DNA of 40,711 nt from Gammaproteobacteria bacterium (GCA_029882395.1 JAOUKT010000026.1:1-40711); one strand, 5' to 3'. Shown: positions 7,627 through 17,167, counted from the stretch's first letter. Numbers and translations: made by a program. Notes: generated by a model from the sequence alone, not told the origin.

Positions 7627-9522
7627 ATGCGTAAACTATTTTTTATATTGTGCCTGGGTTGTTGTTATTCATCAGCGGTATATTGCAATGATGATATTGA
7701 CGATGTAATCCACTATGCGGTAGCCAATAAGCTGCATGAGAGTGACTACTGGCGAGCCTTGCTGCACTATAAGTCGGTATCACAAAGTACTCCTTATAGC
7801 TGGGAAAGCGAAATCAGTACGCCTGCGTTTTTTATCTCTGAAGCGGGAAAAACAGAGCCGTTATCGGAGCTGCTCGCAACGATCCGCGCCATTTATTCTG
7901 AGCCCTTAGAGAACCATAATGCTCACGCTCAGTGTTTGTTTGTGGCAAGATACCAGTGGCTTAAAAAGAACATTCAGTGGCGGACAAAGCCGCCATTAGT
8001 AAACTGTAAGAAATACAAAGAATATTCAAGCAACGGTCATGTCGATTCGGTCAGTGTTATATTTGCAACCGGTTTTCTCGGCAACCCGGCATCGTATTAT
8101 GGTCATATTTTAATAAAATTAAACAATAAACGCGACTACAATGCATCGGGCCTGTTAGATCAGGTAATGAATTATGGTGCCGTTGTGCCGGATAATGAAA
8201 ATGGCATAGTTTATGTAGTCAAAGGCCTTTTTGGTGGCTACGATTCAGTTTTTTCCCATGAGAAGTTTTACCGCAATAACCATATATACGTAGAAAATGA
8301 ATTACGCGATATGTGGGAATATAAACTTGACCTGACAGAAGATGAAGTCGAGCAGATTGTGGCACATAGCTGGGAGTTATTGGGCAAACACTTTGTCTAT
8401 TATTTTTCGAGAGAAAACTGTGCCTACCGGATGGGAGAGTTACTGGAGCTGGTTGTTAACGAGCCATTGTATTCACGTCATGCACCCTGGTCATTGCCGG
8501 CAGATGTTTTTGAGCGGCTCATAAAAATAAAAAAAGCAGATGCGCCATTAGTTAAAGAAGTTAAATGGATACCGTCAAGACAAAGTTCATTTTATAGAAA
8601 ATATCAGCTGCTAAATGAAAAGCAAAAATCCATAGTCGGTTTATTGGCAAATAAGCTGGAATTTGAAGCAGATGCCTACAGTAAGGCCACTGCAAAAGAC
8701 AAGGCCATTGCGATAGATACATTATTCGATTACTTTGAATATAGAATGACTCTGGAGAAACACAATACAACATTAAAAAATAAAAAACTCAGGTTGATTA
8801 GAGAGCGTTTTTTAATCAGTGAAAAAGGCGGGGTCGAGAGCTCGCAAGCATTGCAGCCTGCTCCGCCCCATGCCGGCCCGGTGTCTTCGATGCTGCGCTA
8901 TGGCGTCTATACAAATAGCCTGCTGGGCACAGGTATCAGTCTGCGCGGCAGGCCTGCCTACTTTGATGCATTAAGCCTGGATGAAGGCCGAATGCCGAAT
9001 TCGACACTGACCATGATGGACATAGAGCTGGCATTATTGAATGATGAGTTAACAGTAAAGCGTTTTGATCTGGTGAATGTTGAAACACTAAATGTGTCGC
9101 AGACTGGCTTGCCGGGCGACGGTGGTTCGGTATGGCGCATGAATATTGGTTTTGCAAATCAAAACCTGGGCTGTGTGAGGTGCGAAGTTTTTAAAGCTGA
9201 AGGGGGCATAGGCAGAGCGGTTAAGCTGTTTTCAGGTAATACGATGCTCTATGCAATGGCAGAATTGGGAGCGCAAACAGAGCATGAAGACTCTGGCACA
9301 GTAGCCTGGGCGAGTCATATAGGTTTAATTGGCCACCTGCAGGCAGCCTGGAAATCAAGGCTGATAATCGGTTACAAAGAATACGTTAATGGCACTCAGA
9401 CAGGTAACAATATCGTCAAATGGGAAAACAGGTTTGGCATCAGCCGCAACTGGGATATTCGATTAAGCTATGAAAAAAACCTCGAAAGTGAGTTTTATTT
9501 TGGTGCCGGTTTTTACTGGTAG
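7627..9522 (+). CDS. DUF4105 / Lnb-like N-terminal domain protein with a C-terminal beta-rich domain
   Basis: This 631-residue exported protein has a signal peptide at about residues 1-20 (RKLFFILCLGCC). Residues about 135-280 carry the DUF4105 (Lnb N-terminal periplasmic) domain. The likely catalytic pair is H160 in YYGHILIKLN and C265 in SRENCAYRMGEL, as in papain-like/NlpC-type folds. A Bdellovibrio member of this family, Lnb, has been linked to lipoprotein N-acylation. In Gram-negatives that already have Lnt the role is unclear. The region after about residue 410 is rich in beta-strand patterning and ends in FYW, like an outer-membrane barrel. It lies directly after the two DUF3015 genes on the same strand. 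The ribosome site is weak. The family call is firm; the activity is inferred. Confidence 0.82.
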   Translation: MRKLFFILCLGCCYSSAVYCNDDIDDVIHYAVANKLHESDYWRALLHYKSVSQSTPYSWESEISTPAFFISEAGKTEPLSELLATIRAIYSEPLENHNAHAQCLFVARYQWLKKNIQWRTKPPLVNCKKYKEYSSNGHVDSVSVIFATGFLGNPASYYGHILIKLNNKRDYNASGLLDQVMNYGAVVPDNENGIVYVVKGLFGGYDSVFSHEKFYRNNHIYVENELRDMWEYKLDLTEDEVEQIVAHSWELLGKHFVYYFSRENCAYRMGELLELVVNEPLYSRHAPWSLPADVFERLIKIKKADAPLVKEVKWIPSRQSSFYRKYQLLNEKQKSIVGLLANKLEFEADAYSKATAKDKAIAIDTLFDYFEYRMTLEKHNTTLKNKKLRLIRERFLISEKGGVESSQALQPAPPHAGPVSSMLRYGVYTNSLLGTGISLRGRPAYFDALSLDEGRMPNSTLTMMDIELALLNDELTVKRFDLVNVETLNVSQTGLPGDGGSVWRMNIGFANQNLGCVRCEVFKAEGGIGRAVKLFSGNTMLYAMAELGAQTEHEDSGTVAWASHIGLIGHLQAAWKSRLIIGYKEYVNGTQTGNNIVKWENRFGISRNWDIRLSYEKNLESEFYFGAGFYW

Positions 9523-9648
9523 CCATTAAGTCGTTGCTTGCTTGAAGGCTTATATTGAAAGTTAACACTAGCTGTTTATACTTAAAAGAAGCGGTTTAAA
9601 TTAGGCGAAGACTATCAAAAGACTTGAGCTAAAAACTGACGGTGTTGT

Positions 9649-10482
9649 ATGCGCTACATGAGAATGATATGGCTGCTTGTCATGCTGTCTGGACTGATGG
9701 CATGCACACAATTGGTCTTTCAGCCTCAAAAGCAGCATGCCTTTGATATTAAAAAAACCGATGTGGTCTATGAAAATATTGCCCTGCTGGCTGAGGACGG
9801 TACCCAGCTGCATGGCTGGTGGCTGCCCCATACTAATTCTGAATTCAAAGCCGTTATTGTGTTTTTACACGGTAATGCCGGCAATGTGACCTACCATCTG
9901 GGCAACGCGCTGTGGTTAACACGACATGGCTTTGATGTCTTATTATTTGATTACAGAGGTTTTGGTTTTTCACAGGGCCAGGCGGATTTATCGGGCGTAA
10001 TGAAAGATATTTCGGCCGCTATCCATTACAGCTTTGAGCGGAATAATAAGCAGAAGGTCATTGTGGCAGGCCAAAGTCTGGGTGCCAGCATCGGCATGTA
10101 TGCGGTAGCTCAGGCCGCTAATAAAGATAAAGTCTCGGCCTTTTTAGCCATCAGTGGCTTTAGTGACTATCAGCAGATAGCACGTGACGTGCTATCGAAC
10201 TGGTGGTTAACCTGGTTGTTTCAATGGCCATTATCACTAACCATTGAGAGTGAATACCGGCCGCTGGACTTTGTCGCGGGTATTTCACCGGTGCCTTTGC
10301 TGATTATGCATAGCAAACATGATGAAATAATACCTTATTATCATGCCAAAGCTTTATATGCAGCGGCTAACAAGCCTAAACAGTTTGTTGAACTGAAAGG
10401 CTCGCACAATAATGCGTTTATGATTAAAGAAAACAGGCTTCAACTGATAGAGTATCTGGACAAATTAACAATTAGTGAATAA
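9649..10482 (+). CDS. Lipoprotein alpha/beta hydrolase
   Basis: A 277-residue hydrolase of the BEM46/YfhR-like group. The N-terminus is a lipoprotein signal with lipobox SGLMAC (C19), so it is probably membrane-anchored facing the periplasm. The oxyanion motif is FLHGNAGN (about 72-79), the nucleophile elbow GQSLG has S143, the acid is D225 in HSKHDE, and the base is H253 in KGSHNNAF. The catalytic triad is therefore complete. The substrate is unknown; esterase or thioesterase activity would be typical. It sits between the DUF4105 gene and the copper operon, 126 bases after the former. A second in-frame ATG at 9658 is an equally good start. Confidence 0.85.
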   Translation: MRYMRMIWLLVMLSGLMACTQLVFQPQKQHAFDIKKTDVVYENIALLAEDGTQLHGWWLPHTNSEFKAVIVFLHGNAGNVTYHLGNALWLTRHGFDVLLFDYRGFGFSQGQADLSGVMKDISAAIHYSFERNNKQKVIVAGQSLGASIGMYAVAQAANKDKVSAFLAISGFSDYQQIARDVLSNWWLTWLFQWPLSLTIESEYRPLDFVAGISPVPLLIMHSKHDEIIPYYHAKALYAAANKPKQFVELKGSHNNAFMIKENRLQLIEYLDKLTISE

Positions 10483-10496
10483 ATAGGGAACAATGT

Positions 10497-10525
10497 TTGA
10501 ATTCGTCAGTCATAAGCACTAAGAT
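10497..10525 (+). promoter_or_regulatory. Candidate promoter of the copper-efflux operon
   Basis: TTGAAT (10497-10502), a 17-base spacer and TAAGAT (10520-10525) lie 33 bases upstream of the first gene. I see no CueR-type dyad with an extended spacer and no obvious CusR box. Confidence 0.4.
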
Positions 10526-10557
10526 TTAACGATAAAAAGCAGAATAGCAACACTCAT

Positions 10558-10938
10558 ATGTTAAAGTTTATGCGTAAATACCAGAACAAAATCAGCCGCT
10601 TATCGCTGCTGTTTTTTGTTGTGTCATCGTTGGGCCTGGCGGCTCAAACGAGTGCGCATGCGCTTATGATGGTTGAAATGCAGCAGCATAAGGCGATGGG
10701 TCACGAGATAGCGGCTCACTGTCAGCCGGTGATATGTGAATCGGTCTTGGCTTCGGATGACCAGAGCAATGCCGGTGCAGAGCCTCTGTCACTGATTAAT
10801 ATCTCAATGATACCTGCAAGCTTAAGTGTTGTGATATCGGCCACCGCTTCATCTAATCTCTATCGTATCGAATACCTCGCTGAGCAACTCGATTACGGCC
10901 CCTCTCCCCTGCAGCAAACCGGACTGCTGCGGATCTGA
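10558..10938 (+). CDS. Small exported Met/His-rich protein at the head of the cus operon
   Basis: A 126-residue protein with an N-terminal signal peptide (basic start, then LSLLFFVVSSLGLAA, cleavage near SAHA). The mature N-terminus is rich in Met and His (MMVEMQQHKAMGHE, then HCQPVICE), a composition typical of Cu(I)/Ag(I)-binding periplasmic peptides. The C-terminal half is unremarkable. It lies 78 bases upstream of the cusC start on the same strand, which supports a role in copper or silver binding. I do not recognise a named family. The initiation region has no strong Shine-Dalgarno, and an alternative start is the ATG at 10570. Confidence 0.65.
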   Translation: MLKFMRKYQNKISRLSLLFFVVSSLGLAAQTSAHALMMVEMQQHKAMGHEIAAHCQPVICESVLASDDQSNAGAEPLSLINISMIPASLSVVISATASSNLYRIEYLAEQLDYGPSPLQQTGLLRI

Positions 10939-11016
10939 TATATCCCCTTGATTGATTGGCGCGACAATTAACATTGTTGTGTGTTGTTACTATTGATCTT
11001 TATCGGGATATATAAA

Positions 11017-12288
11017 ATGAAATTACAAAACCTTGCGCTTGCTGCCACCTTTCTGTTGATGAATACAGCGGTGATGGCTGAGTCGTCGCTTAGCCTTGCA
11101 GCGGCAGAAAAAATAGCCTTAGAGCGTGACCTGATTATTCAAAGTCAGCAAGCCCGTTCGAAAGCCATGACTGAACGATCGGTGTCGGCAGACAGCTGGG
11201 CTGATCCGGTTATCAAGTTTGGCGCTTTAGCTGTGCCGGTTGATAGTTATGATCTTGAGCAGGAGCAAATGACGCAGGTTGTGATTGGCTACCAGCAGAT
11301 GTTACCACGCGGCGATTCAGCCGAGATCAAATCAAAAAAATGGCTGTCCAAAGCCGCGCTGATGAACGCCAATGAAATCCAGCGCATGGCCATGCTGAAA
11401 AAAAACGTGCGACAGGCCTGGCTCAAAGTGTATTTGAAAGAAGCAGCGCGGGATATTATCAAAACCAATAGCGGACTGTTTAAACAACTCGTCACGGTGA
11501 GTCAGTCACAATATGTCGCAGGGCGTAAAAAACAGCAGGATGTTTTACAGGCCGAAGTCGAGTTTTCACTGGTTGAGGATAAACTGGAAAAAGCCGAATC
11601 GGATTCGCAGGTAGCGCGCGCGGCACTGGCGCTGTGGGTCGGTGAAGACAATGCTCAGCTGGCACTGGACAGCTCAAGCGATTTTCTAGCCAACTTAATG
11701 CTGACAGAGCAGCAGATGGCCAGAGAAAGCTTATTGCAGCACCCGATGGTGGGGCAGCGTGACTCGATTATCAAAGTAGCACAACAGGATGTGGCACTGG
11801 CGAATGAAAAAACCAGCGCCCAATGGGCTTTTGATATTAGTTATGGCATGCGTCAGGGTGAGAACCCGGCCATGGCCGGTGGCGGTGAACGGCCGGACTT
11901 TTTAAGCATGATGGCGATGGTCAGCATACCTATGTTTACAGGCAACAAACAGGATCGGGATATTATTGCCAGTAAACAGCTATTACAGGCAGAAAAATAC
12001 CAGCGCCAGGATGCATTACGCACATTGAACTCACAACTGAAGCAGGCAAAAGTGCGCTGGTACAAAATCATTGAGCGTATCCGGCGCTACGAAGAAAAAG
12101 TCTTGCCGCAGGCTAAGCAAAATTCAAAAGCTGCGATGTCGGCCTATCAAAGTGGTGTCGGCTCTTTCATCGCATTAACGCGTGCGCGTGTGTCTGAGTT
12201 TAATGCGCAGCTCTCTCATTTAAAACTGACGGTAGAAAAGGCCAACGTATTGACTGAAATACGCTATCTGGTCGGAGAAAAATCATGA
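11017..12288 (+). CDS. cusC: CusC/CzcC-like outer-membrane efflux channel (TolC family)
   Basis: This 423-residue outer-membrane factor carries exported metal through the outer membrane in a CusCBA tripartite pump. ATG 11017 is chosen because it begins a proper signal peptide (MKLQNLALAATFLLMN, cleavage near VMA-ES). An upstream in-frame GTG at 10981 would give an atypical start. The protein shows the two long alpha-helical coiled-coil stretches of the TolC fold (for example around LKKNVRQAWLKVYLKEAARD, and a second copy near LKQAKVRWYKIIERIRRYEE). There is no lipobox cysteine, unlike E. coli CusC. Its stop overlaps the cusB start (ATGA), so the two are translationally coupled. CzcC is the alternative, but the neighbouring domains favour copper/silver. 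Confidence 0.88.
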   Translation: MKLQNLALAATFLLMNTAVMAESSLSLAAAEKIALERDLIIQSQQARSKAMTERSVSADSWADPVIKFGALAVPVDSYDLEQEQMTQVVIGYQQMLPRGDSAEIKSKKWLSKAALMNANEIQRMAMLKKNVRQAWLKVYLKEAARDIIKTNSGLFKQLVTVSQSQYVAGRKKQQDVLQAEVEFSLVEDKLEKAESDSQVARAALALWVGEDNAQLALDSSSDFLANLMLTEQQMARESLLQHPMVGQRDSIIKVAQQDVALANEKTSAQWAFDISYGMRQGENPAMAGGGERPDFLSMMAMVSIPMFTGNKQDRDIIASKQLLQAEKYQRQDALRTLNSQLKQAKVRWYKIIERIRRYEEKVLPQAKQNSKAAMSAYQSGVGSFIALTRARVSEFNAQLSHLKLTVEKANVLTEIRYLVGEKS

Positions 12289-13913
12289 ATAAACAAATTA
12301 TTGCAGGTCTGATAGTCATTACTGCTGGTCTGGTTTGGGGGCTGTTTTCAATGTTCCCGGCCGAGGATACAAGCAGCACGATGCAGAAAAAGGAAACCGC
12401 GGTCGAGCATGCAGGTAAACATGCAGATCCTAATTACGTGTGTCCCATGCACCCGCAAATTATTCGCGGTGAAGCGGGTAGCTGCCCAATTTGTGGCATG
12501 GACCTGATTGAAGTAGAACAGGACAAGCCAGCAGCTAAAAAAGAAAGAAAAATCCTTTACTGGGTGGCACCCATGGATGCCAACTACCGTCGTGATGGGC
12601 CCGGTAAATCACCGATGGGAATGGATCTGGTGCCCTTTTATGAGCCCGATGAAAGCGGCCCGGTAGTGACCATATCCGCCGCCATGGTCAATAACATGGG
12701 AGTGCGCTCTGCCGTCGTAGAAAAAGGAAAGCTATGGCGCAAAATTGATACCGTTGGTTATATAGACTTTGACGAAACCCGTTTAAGCCATGTTCATCTG
12801 CGTACCGATGGCTGGATTCAAAAGTTGCTGACGCAGTCTGAGGGTGAGCGCGTTAAAAAAGGTGAAAAATTATTTGAGTTTTATTCACCCAGCATCGTCA
12901 ATGCAATGGAAGAATATGTGCAGGCATTAAACAGCAGAACAAAAAGCCTGATTCGGGCATCAAATGATCGCCTGATTTCTCTGGGTGTCAATGCAAAAGA
13001 AATAAAGACACTGCAAAAAACGCTCAGGGTGCCGCAGGTAGTCAGTGTCTATGCGGCACAGGATGGTGTGGTTTCGCAACTTAAAGTGCGTGAAGGCATG
13101 TATGTAAAACCCGGTACGGTAGTCATGAGTCTGGCTGACCTTTCATCAGTCTGGCTGCTGGCGGAGGTATTTGAGCGACAGGCCGGCTGGGTAAAAGTAG
13201 GTCAGTATGCTGATGTCACACTGGGTTTTATTCCCGGCAAAACATGGCAAGGAAAAGTTGAATATGTGTACCCGCAGCTCGACAGTAAAACCAGAACCTT
13301 GAAAGCACGCTTACGTTTTGATAACCCGGGTGAATTACTAAAACCCAATATGTTTGCCAAAGTGGCGATTTATGGCGGCGCTAAAAAGGACATGGTGATC
13401 ATTCCCTCAGAGGCACTGATCAGAACAGGTAAAGAACAGCGGGTGATTATTGACCTGGGCGAAGGCCGGTTTGTGCCGCGAGATGTGGTTGCAGGAATGG
13501 AAAGCGGCGGTTATGTTGAGATTAAAGAAGGTCTGCGTGCAGATGAAAAAATTGTTTTATCCGGCCACTTTTTAATTGATTCAGAAGCCAGCTTGAAAGC
13601 CAGCCTGATGCGCATGACAGATACAGAGGCAGAGATAGAAATGGCACCATCAGCCACTGTGTCTGACGAGATGAAGGCAAAAGATGCTGCGATGATCATG
13701 GGTCAGGGCGTTATTAAAAGTGTTTCTGCTGATCAACATAAACTCAATATGGCGCATGAGCCAATTCCGGCAATTAACTGGCCAGCAATGACGATGGATT
13801 TCCAGTTCAAACATGGCGTTGATGTCAGTGGTTTAAAACAAGGTGATGCGGTGCAGTTTCACCTTGAAAAGACCACTGACGGTTATGTGATCAGCTCGAT
13901 TACAAAAAAATAA
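12285..13913 (+). CDS. cusB: CusB-like periplasmic adaptor with N-terminal metal-binding modules and a C-terminal CusF domain
   Basis: This 542-residue membrane-fusion protein bridges CusA and CusC in the periplasm. After an N-terminal membrane anchor (residues about 5-25) come two heavy-metal-binding modules. The first is a classical one (YVCPMHP at 51-57, CPICGMDL from 67). The second, at about 91-119 (YWVAPMDA ... MGMDLVP), lacks cysteines, as is usual in CusB. The barrel-sandwich and beta-barrel core follows. Residues 472-542 are a fused CusF domain with the complete Cu(I)/Ag(I) site H491, W499, M502 and M504, in exactly the spacing of free CusF (H36, W44, M47, M49). A separate cusF gene is therefore not needed. 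It overlaps cusC by four bases and precedes cusA. Confidence 0.93.
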   Translation: MNKQIIAGLIVITAGLVWGLFSMFPAEDTSSTMQKKETAVEHAGKHADPNYVCPMHPQIIRGEAGSCPICGMDLIEVEQDKPAAKKERKILYWVAPMDANYRRDGPGKSPMGMDLVPFYEPDESGPVVTISAAMVNNMGVRSAVVEKGKLWRKIDTVGYIDFDETRLSHVHLRTDGWIQKLLTQSEGERVKKGEKLFEFYSPSIVNAMEEYVQALNSRTKSLIRASNDRLISLGVNAKEIKTLQKTLRVPQVVSVYAAQDGVVSQLKVREGMYVKPGTVVMSLADLSSVWLLAEVFERQAGWVKVGQYADVTLGFIPGKTWQGKVEYVYPQLDSKTRTLKARLRFDNPGELLKPNMFAKVAIYGGAKKDMVIIPSEALIRTGKEQRVIIDLGEGRFVPRDVVAGMESGGYVEIKEGLRADEKIVLSGHFLIDSEASLKASLMRMTDTEAEIEMAPSATVSDEMKAKDAAMIMGQGVIKSVSADQHKLNMAHEPIPAINWPAMTMDFQFKHGVDVSGLKQGDAVQFHLEKTTDGYVISSITKK

Positions 13914-13948
13914 TCAGCTCTGCGAGAAAATATTCTGAGGAATAAAAA

Positions 13949-16900
13949 ATGATTGCTCATATTATAAGATGGTCAATACATAACCGCTTTATGGTGATGT
14001 TATTGGCATTAGTCTTGACCGGTGTTGGTATCTGGTCAGTAAAAAACACACCTCTGGATGCGATTCCGGATTTATCCGATGTCCAGGTGATTATAAAAAC
14101 CTCTTACCCCGGTCAGGCACCACGGGTGGTAGAGGATCAGGTTACCTATCCGTTAACAACGGCGATGTTGTCAGTGCCTAAAGCTGTTAATGTGCGGGGT
14201 TATTCCTTTTTTGGTGACTCATATGTCTACGTCATTTTTGAAGACGGTACCGACCCGTACTGGGCGCGCTCGCGGGTACTGGAATATTTAAGTCAGGTCA
14301 CCAGTAAACTGCCGGCATCAGCCAAACCCTCATTAGGCCCGGATGCCACCGGCGTCGGCTGGGTATATGAATATGCACTGGTGGATAAAAGCGGTAATCA
14401 TGACCTGTCACAGCTTCGCAGTTTACAGGACTGGTTTTTAAAATTTGAATTGCAGACCGTGCCGGGTATATCAGAGGTTGCTACCATTGGCGGCATGGTG
14501 AAACAATACCAGGTAGTGGTTGATCCGGAACGGCTACGTGCCTACGGCTTGCCGCTGCATAAAATCCGCATGGCGATTAAACAAGCCAACCAGGAAGTCG
14601 GTGGGTCTGTGATCGAAATGGCCGAAGCGGAATACATGATTCGTGCTACCGGCTACCTTAAAAATGAAAATGATTTAAAGCTCATTCCCCTGGGTGTGAA
14701 TAAGTCAGGCTCGCCCATTTTATTAAAAGATGTAGCCGATATCAGAATCGGGCCGCAGATGCGTCGCGGCATTGCCGAACTTGATGGTGAAGGTGAAGTG
14801 GTTGGCGGAGTCGTGGTGATGCGCTTTGGTGAAAATGCGTTAACCACAATCAAAAAAGTGAAAGCGAAACTGGAGGAGTTGAAGCTGGGGCTGCCGGCAG
14901 GTGTTGAGATCGTTACCACCTATGACCGTTCGCAGCTCATCAACAGGGCGGTTGATAACCTCAGCTATAAACTGTTAGAAGAGTTTATCGTGGTCGCATT
15001 AGTTTGTGTTGTATTTTTATTTCACCTGCGTTCATCATTAGTGGTTATCTTATCTTTACCGCTGGGTATTCTGGGTGCTTTTATTGTGATGAAGGCGCAA
15101 GGCATCAATGCCAATATCATGTCACTAGGGGGTATTGCGATCGCGATTGGTGCGATGGTAGATGCCGCCATTGTGATGATAGAAAACGTGCATAAGCATT
15201 TTGAGCACGAAGCAGAAAAAGGTAATGAAATAACTGAAAAAAATCGCTGGCAGATTATACAAAAGGCGGCGACAGAAGTCGGGCCGCCATTGTTTTTCTC
15301 GCTGTTGATTATTACCTTAAGCTTTTTGCCGGTGTTTACATTAGAGGCACAAGAGGGCAAGTTGTTCGCACCGCTGGCGTTTACAAAAACATTTGCGATG
15401 GCGGTGGCCGCCGGCTTGTCGATCACACTGGTGCCCGTGCTGATGGGTTATTTTGTACGCGGACATATTACGCCCGAGCATAAAAACCCGGTCAACCGGG
15501 TGCTGATCGCGGCCTATCGGCCGATGATTAATGCGGTGTTAAAAATGCCGGGTAAATTATTAATCGCAGTGACGTTTGTTGTTGCAATAGGCATGTGGCC
15601 GGTTACACAATTGGGTTCAGAGTTTATGCCTGATCTTGATGAAGGTGATCTGATGTATATGCCGACCACCTTCCCCGGTGTATCGATAGGTAAGGCACAG
15701 GAGATTTTGCAACAAACGGATAAGCTGATTAAAAGTTTGCCTGAGGTCAAACGTGTGTTCGGCAAGATTGGCCGCGCTGAAACAGCAACCGATCCGGCAC
15801 CGTTAACCATGATCGAAACCACGATTCAGTTTAAGCCACGCAGTGAATGGCGCGAAGGCATGACACTGGAGAAAATCAAACAGCAGTTAAATGACATGAT
15901 CAAATACCCCGGGTTAACCAATGCCTGGGTGATGCCGATTAAAACGCGGATCGATATGCTGGCAACCGGTATTAAAACCCCGGTGGGTGTCAAAGTCGCG
16001 GGTTCTGATTTAAAAGTCATTGAAGACATTGGTAAACAAATCGAAAAAGCCGTGTTAAAAGTGCCGGGCACGACATCGGCGTATTCAGAACGCGTCGCCG
16101 GCGGTCGTTATGTCACGGTAGACATTGATCGCCTATCGGCTTCACGCTACGGCTTGAATATTGCTGATGTGCAGGCGGTTATCAGTACCGCGCTGGGCGG
16201 CATGCAAGTCACAGAAACGGTTGAGGGCCTGGAGCGTTATCCGGTGAACGTGCGTTACCCACGCGATTATCGCGATTCATTAGATAAGCTGGAAAACTTG
16301 CCCATTGTTACCCCGTCGGGTGCGCGTATCCCGCTGTTAGAAGTGGCAGAGATTCGTGTAGAAATGGGCCCGGCGATGATCAAGTCGGAAAATGCCCGGC
16401 CTAATGGCTGGACCTTTATTGATATCAAGGGCCGTGATTTAGGCTCATACGTTGAAGAGGCTCAGCAAGTGGTTGCCAGAGAAGTGAAGCTGCCCGCCGG
16501 TTATTCCATTGCCTGGTCGGGTCAGTATGAATACATGGTGCGGGCAAAAGAAAGGTTAACCACCGTCGTACCCATCACATTGGCTATCATTGTTTTATTA
16601 TTGTATCTGAACTTCAGAAACCTGATTGAGGTCGCCATTATTATGGGTACACTGCCGATGGCGCTGATTGGCGGATTCTGGCTGCTGTATTTGCTGGGTT
16701 ACAATATGTCAGTGGCGGTCGGTGTCGGTTTTATTGCACTGGCAGGTGTCGCGGTTGAAATCGGTGTGGTGATGCTGGTGTATTTAAATCAGGCATACCA
16801 GCATCATTTGAATAAGGCGGAAGCCGAAAACAGAAAGATTAGCGCAGCTGAAATAAAAGAGGCGGTAATCGAAGGGGCTTTGTTAAGAGTGCGGCCTATT

Positions 16901-17083
16901 ATGATGACAGTGGCCGCCATCATCGCCGGTTTGTTGCCTATCATGTTAGGCAGTGGCACCGGGTCTGAAGTCATGCGGCGTATCGCCGCGCCGATGGTAG
17001 GCGGTATGGTGAGTGCCACTATTCTTACATTAATTGTTCTGCCAGCCATTTTCCTGATCTGGAAAAAACGCGGCATCGAGTAA
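13949..17083 (+). CDS. cusA: CusA-like heavy-metal RND efflux pump
   Basis: A 1044-residue HME-RND transporter, the proton-driven inner-membrane engine of the CusCBA copper/silver pump. It has the expected layout: TM1 near residues 15-30, a large periplasmic domain, TM2-6 (about 335-500), TM7 near 530, a second periplasmic domain and TM8-12 at the end. The family signatures IPDLSDVQVIIKTSYPGQ, GYSFFGDSYVYVIFEDGTD and SEFMPDLDEGDLMYMPTT are present. The relay acidic residue lies in IAIGAMVDAAIVMIEN. It starts 35 bases after cusB with a GAGG site. Length is typical (about 1045). CzcA-type zinc/cobalt pumps are close relatives, but the CusF-fused partner argues for monovalent metals. Confidence 0.94.
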   Translation: MIAHIIRWSIHNRFMVMLLALVLTGVGIWSVKNTPLDAIPDLSDVQVIIKTSYPGQAPRVVEDQVTYPLTTAMLSVPKAVNVRGYSFFGDSYVYVIFEDGTDPYWARSRVLEYLSQVTSKLPASAKPSLGPDATGVGWVYEYALVDKSGNHDLSQLRSLQDWFLKFELQTVPGISEVATIGGMVKQYQVVVDPERLRAYGLPLHKIRMAIKQANQEVGGSVIEMAEAEYMIRATGYLKNENDLKLIPLGVNKSGSPILLKDVADIRIGPQMRRGIAELDGEGEVVGGVVVMRFGENALTTIKKVKAKLEELKLGLPAGVEIVTTYDRSQLINRAVDNLSYKLLEEFIVVALVCVVFLFHLRSSLVVILSLPLGILGAFIVMKAQGINANIMSLGGIAIAIGAMVDAAIVMIENVHKHFEHEAEKGNEITEKNRWQIIQKAATEVGPPLFFSLLIITLSFLPVFTLEAQEGKLFAPLAFTKTFAMAVAAGLSITLVPVLMGYFVRGHITPEHKNPVNRVLIAAYRPMINAVLKMPGKLLIAVTFVVAIGMWPVTQLGSEFMPDLDEGDLMYMPTTFPGVSIGKAQEILQQTDKLIKSLPEVKRVFGKIGRAETATDPAPLTMIETTIQFKPRSEWREGMTLEKIKQQLNDMIKYPGLTNAWVMPIKTRIDMLATGIKTPVGVKVAGSDLKVIEDIGKQIEKAVLKVPGTTSAYSERVAGGRYVTVDIDRLSASRYGLNIADVQAVISTALGGMQVTETVEGLERYPVNVRYPRDYRDSLDKLENLPIVTPSGARIPLLEVAEIRVEMGPAMIKSENARPNGWTFIDIKGRDLGSYVEEAQQVVAREVKLPAGYSIAWSGQYEYMVRAKERLTTVVPITLAIIVLLLYLNFRNLIEVAIIMGTLPMALIGGFWLLYLLGYNMSVAVGVGFIALAGVAVEIGVVMLVYLNQAYQHHLNKAEAENRKISAAEIKEAVIEGALLRVRPIMMTVAAIIAGLLPIMLGSGTGSEVMRRIAAPMVGGMVSATILTLIVLPAIFLIWKKRGIE

Positions 17084-17167
17084 GGATTCTGCTCTTAGTG
17101 AGTAAGTTATGAAAATAAAAATGATGCGGTAAACGGACTCTTGCATTGTTGTTGAAGTGGTAACTGT

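Noticed and set aside
10981..11016. Upstream GTG extension of cusC
   Set aside because: It would place extra hydrophobic residues before a complete signal peptide that starts at 11017.
15022..15426. Minus-strand frame of 134 codons opposite cusA
   Set aside because: It is a shadow of the strongly conserved cusA frame; no motif or start signal of its own.
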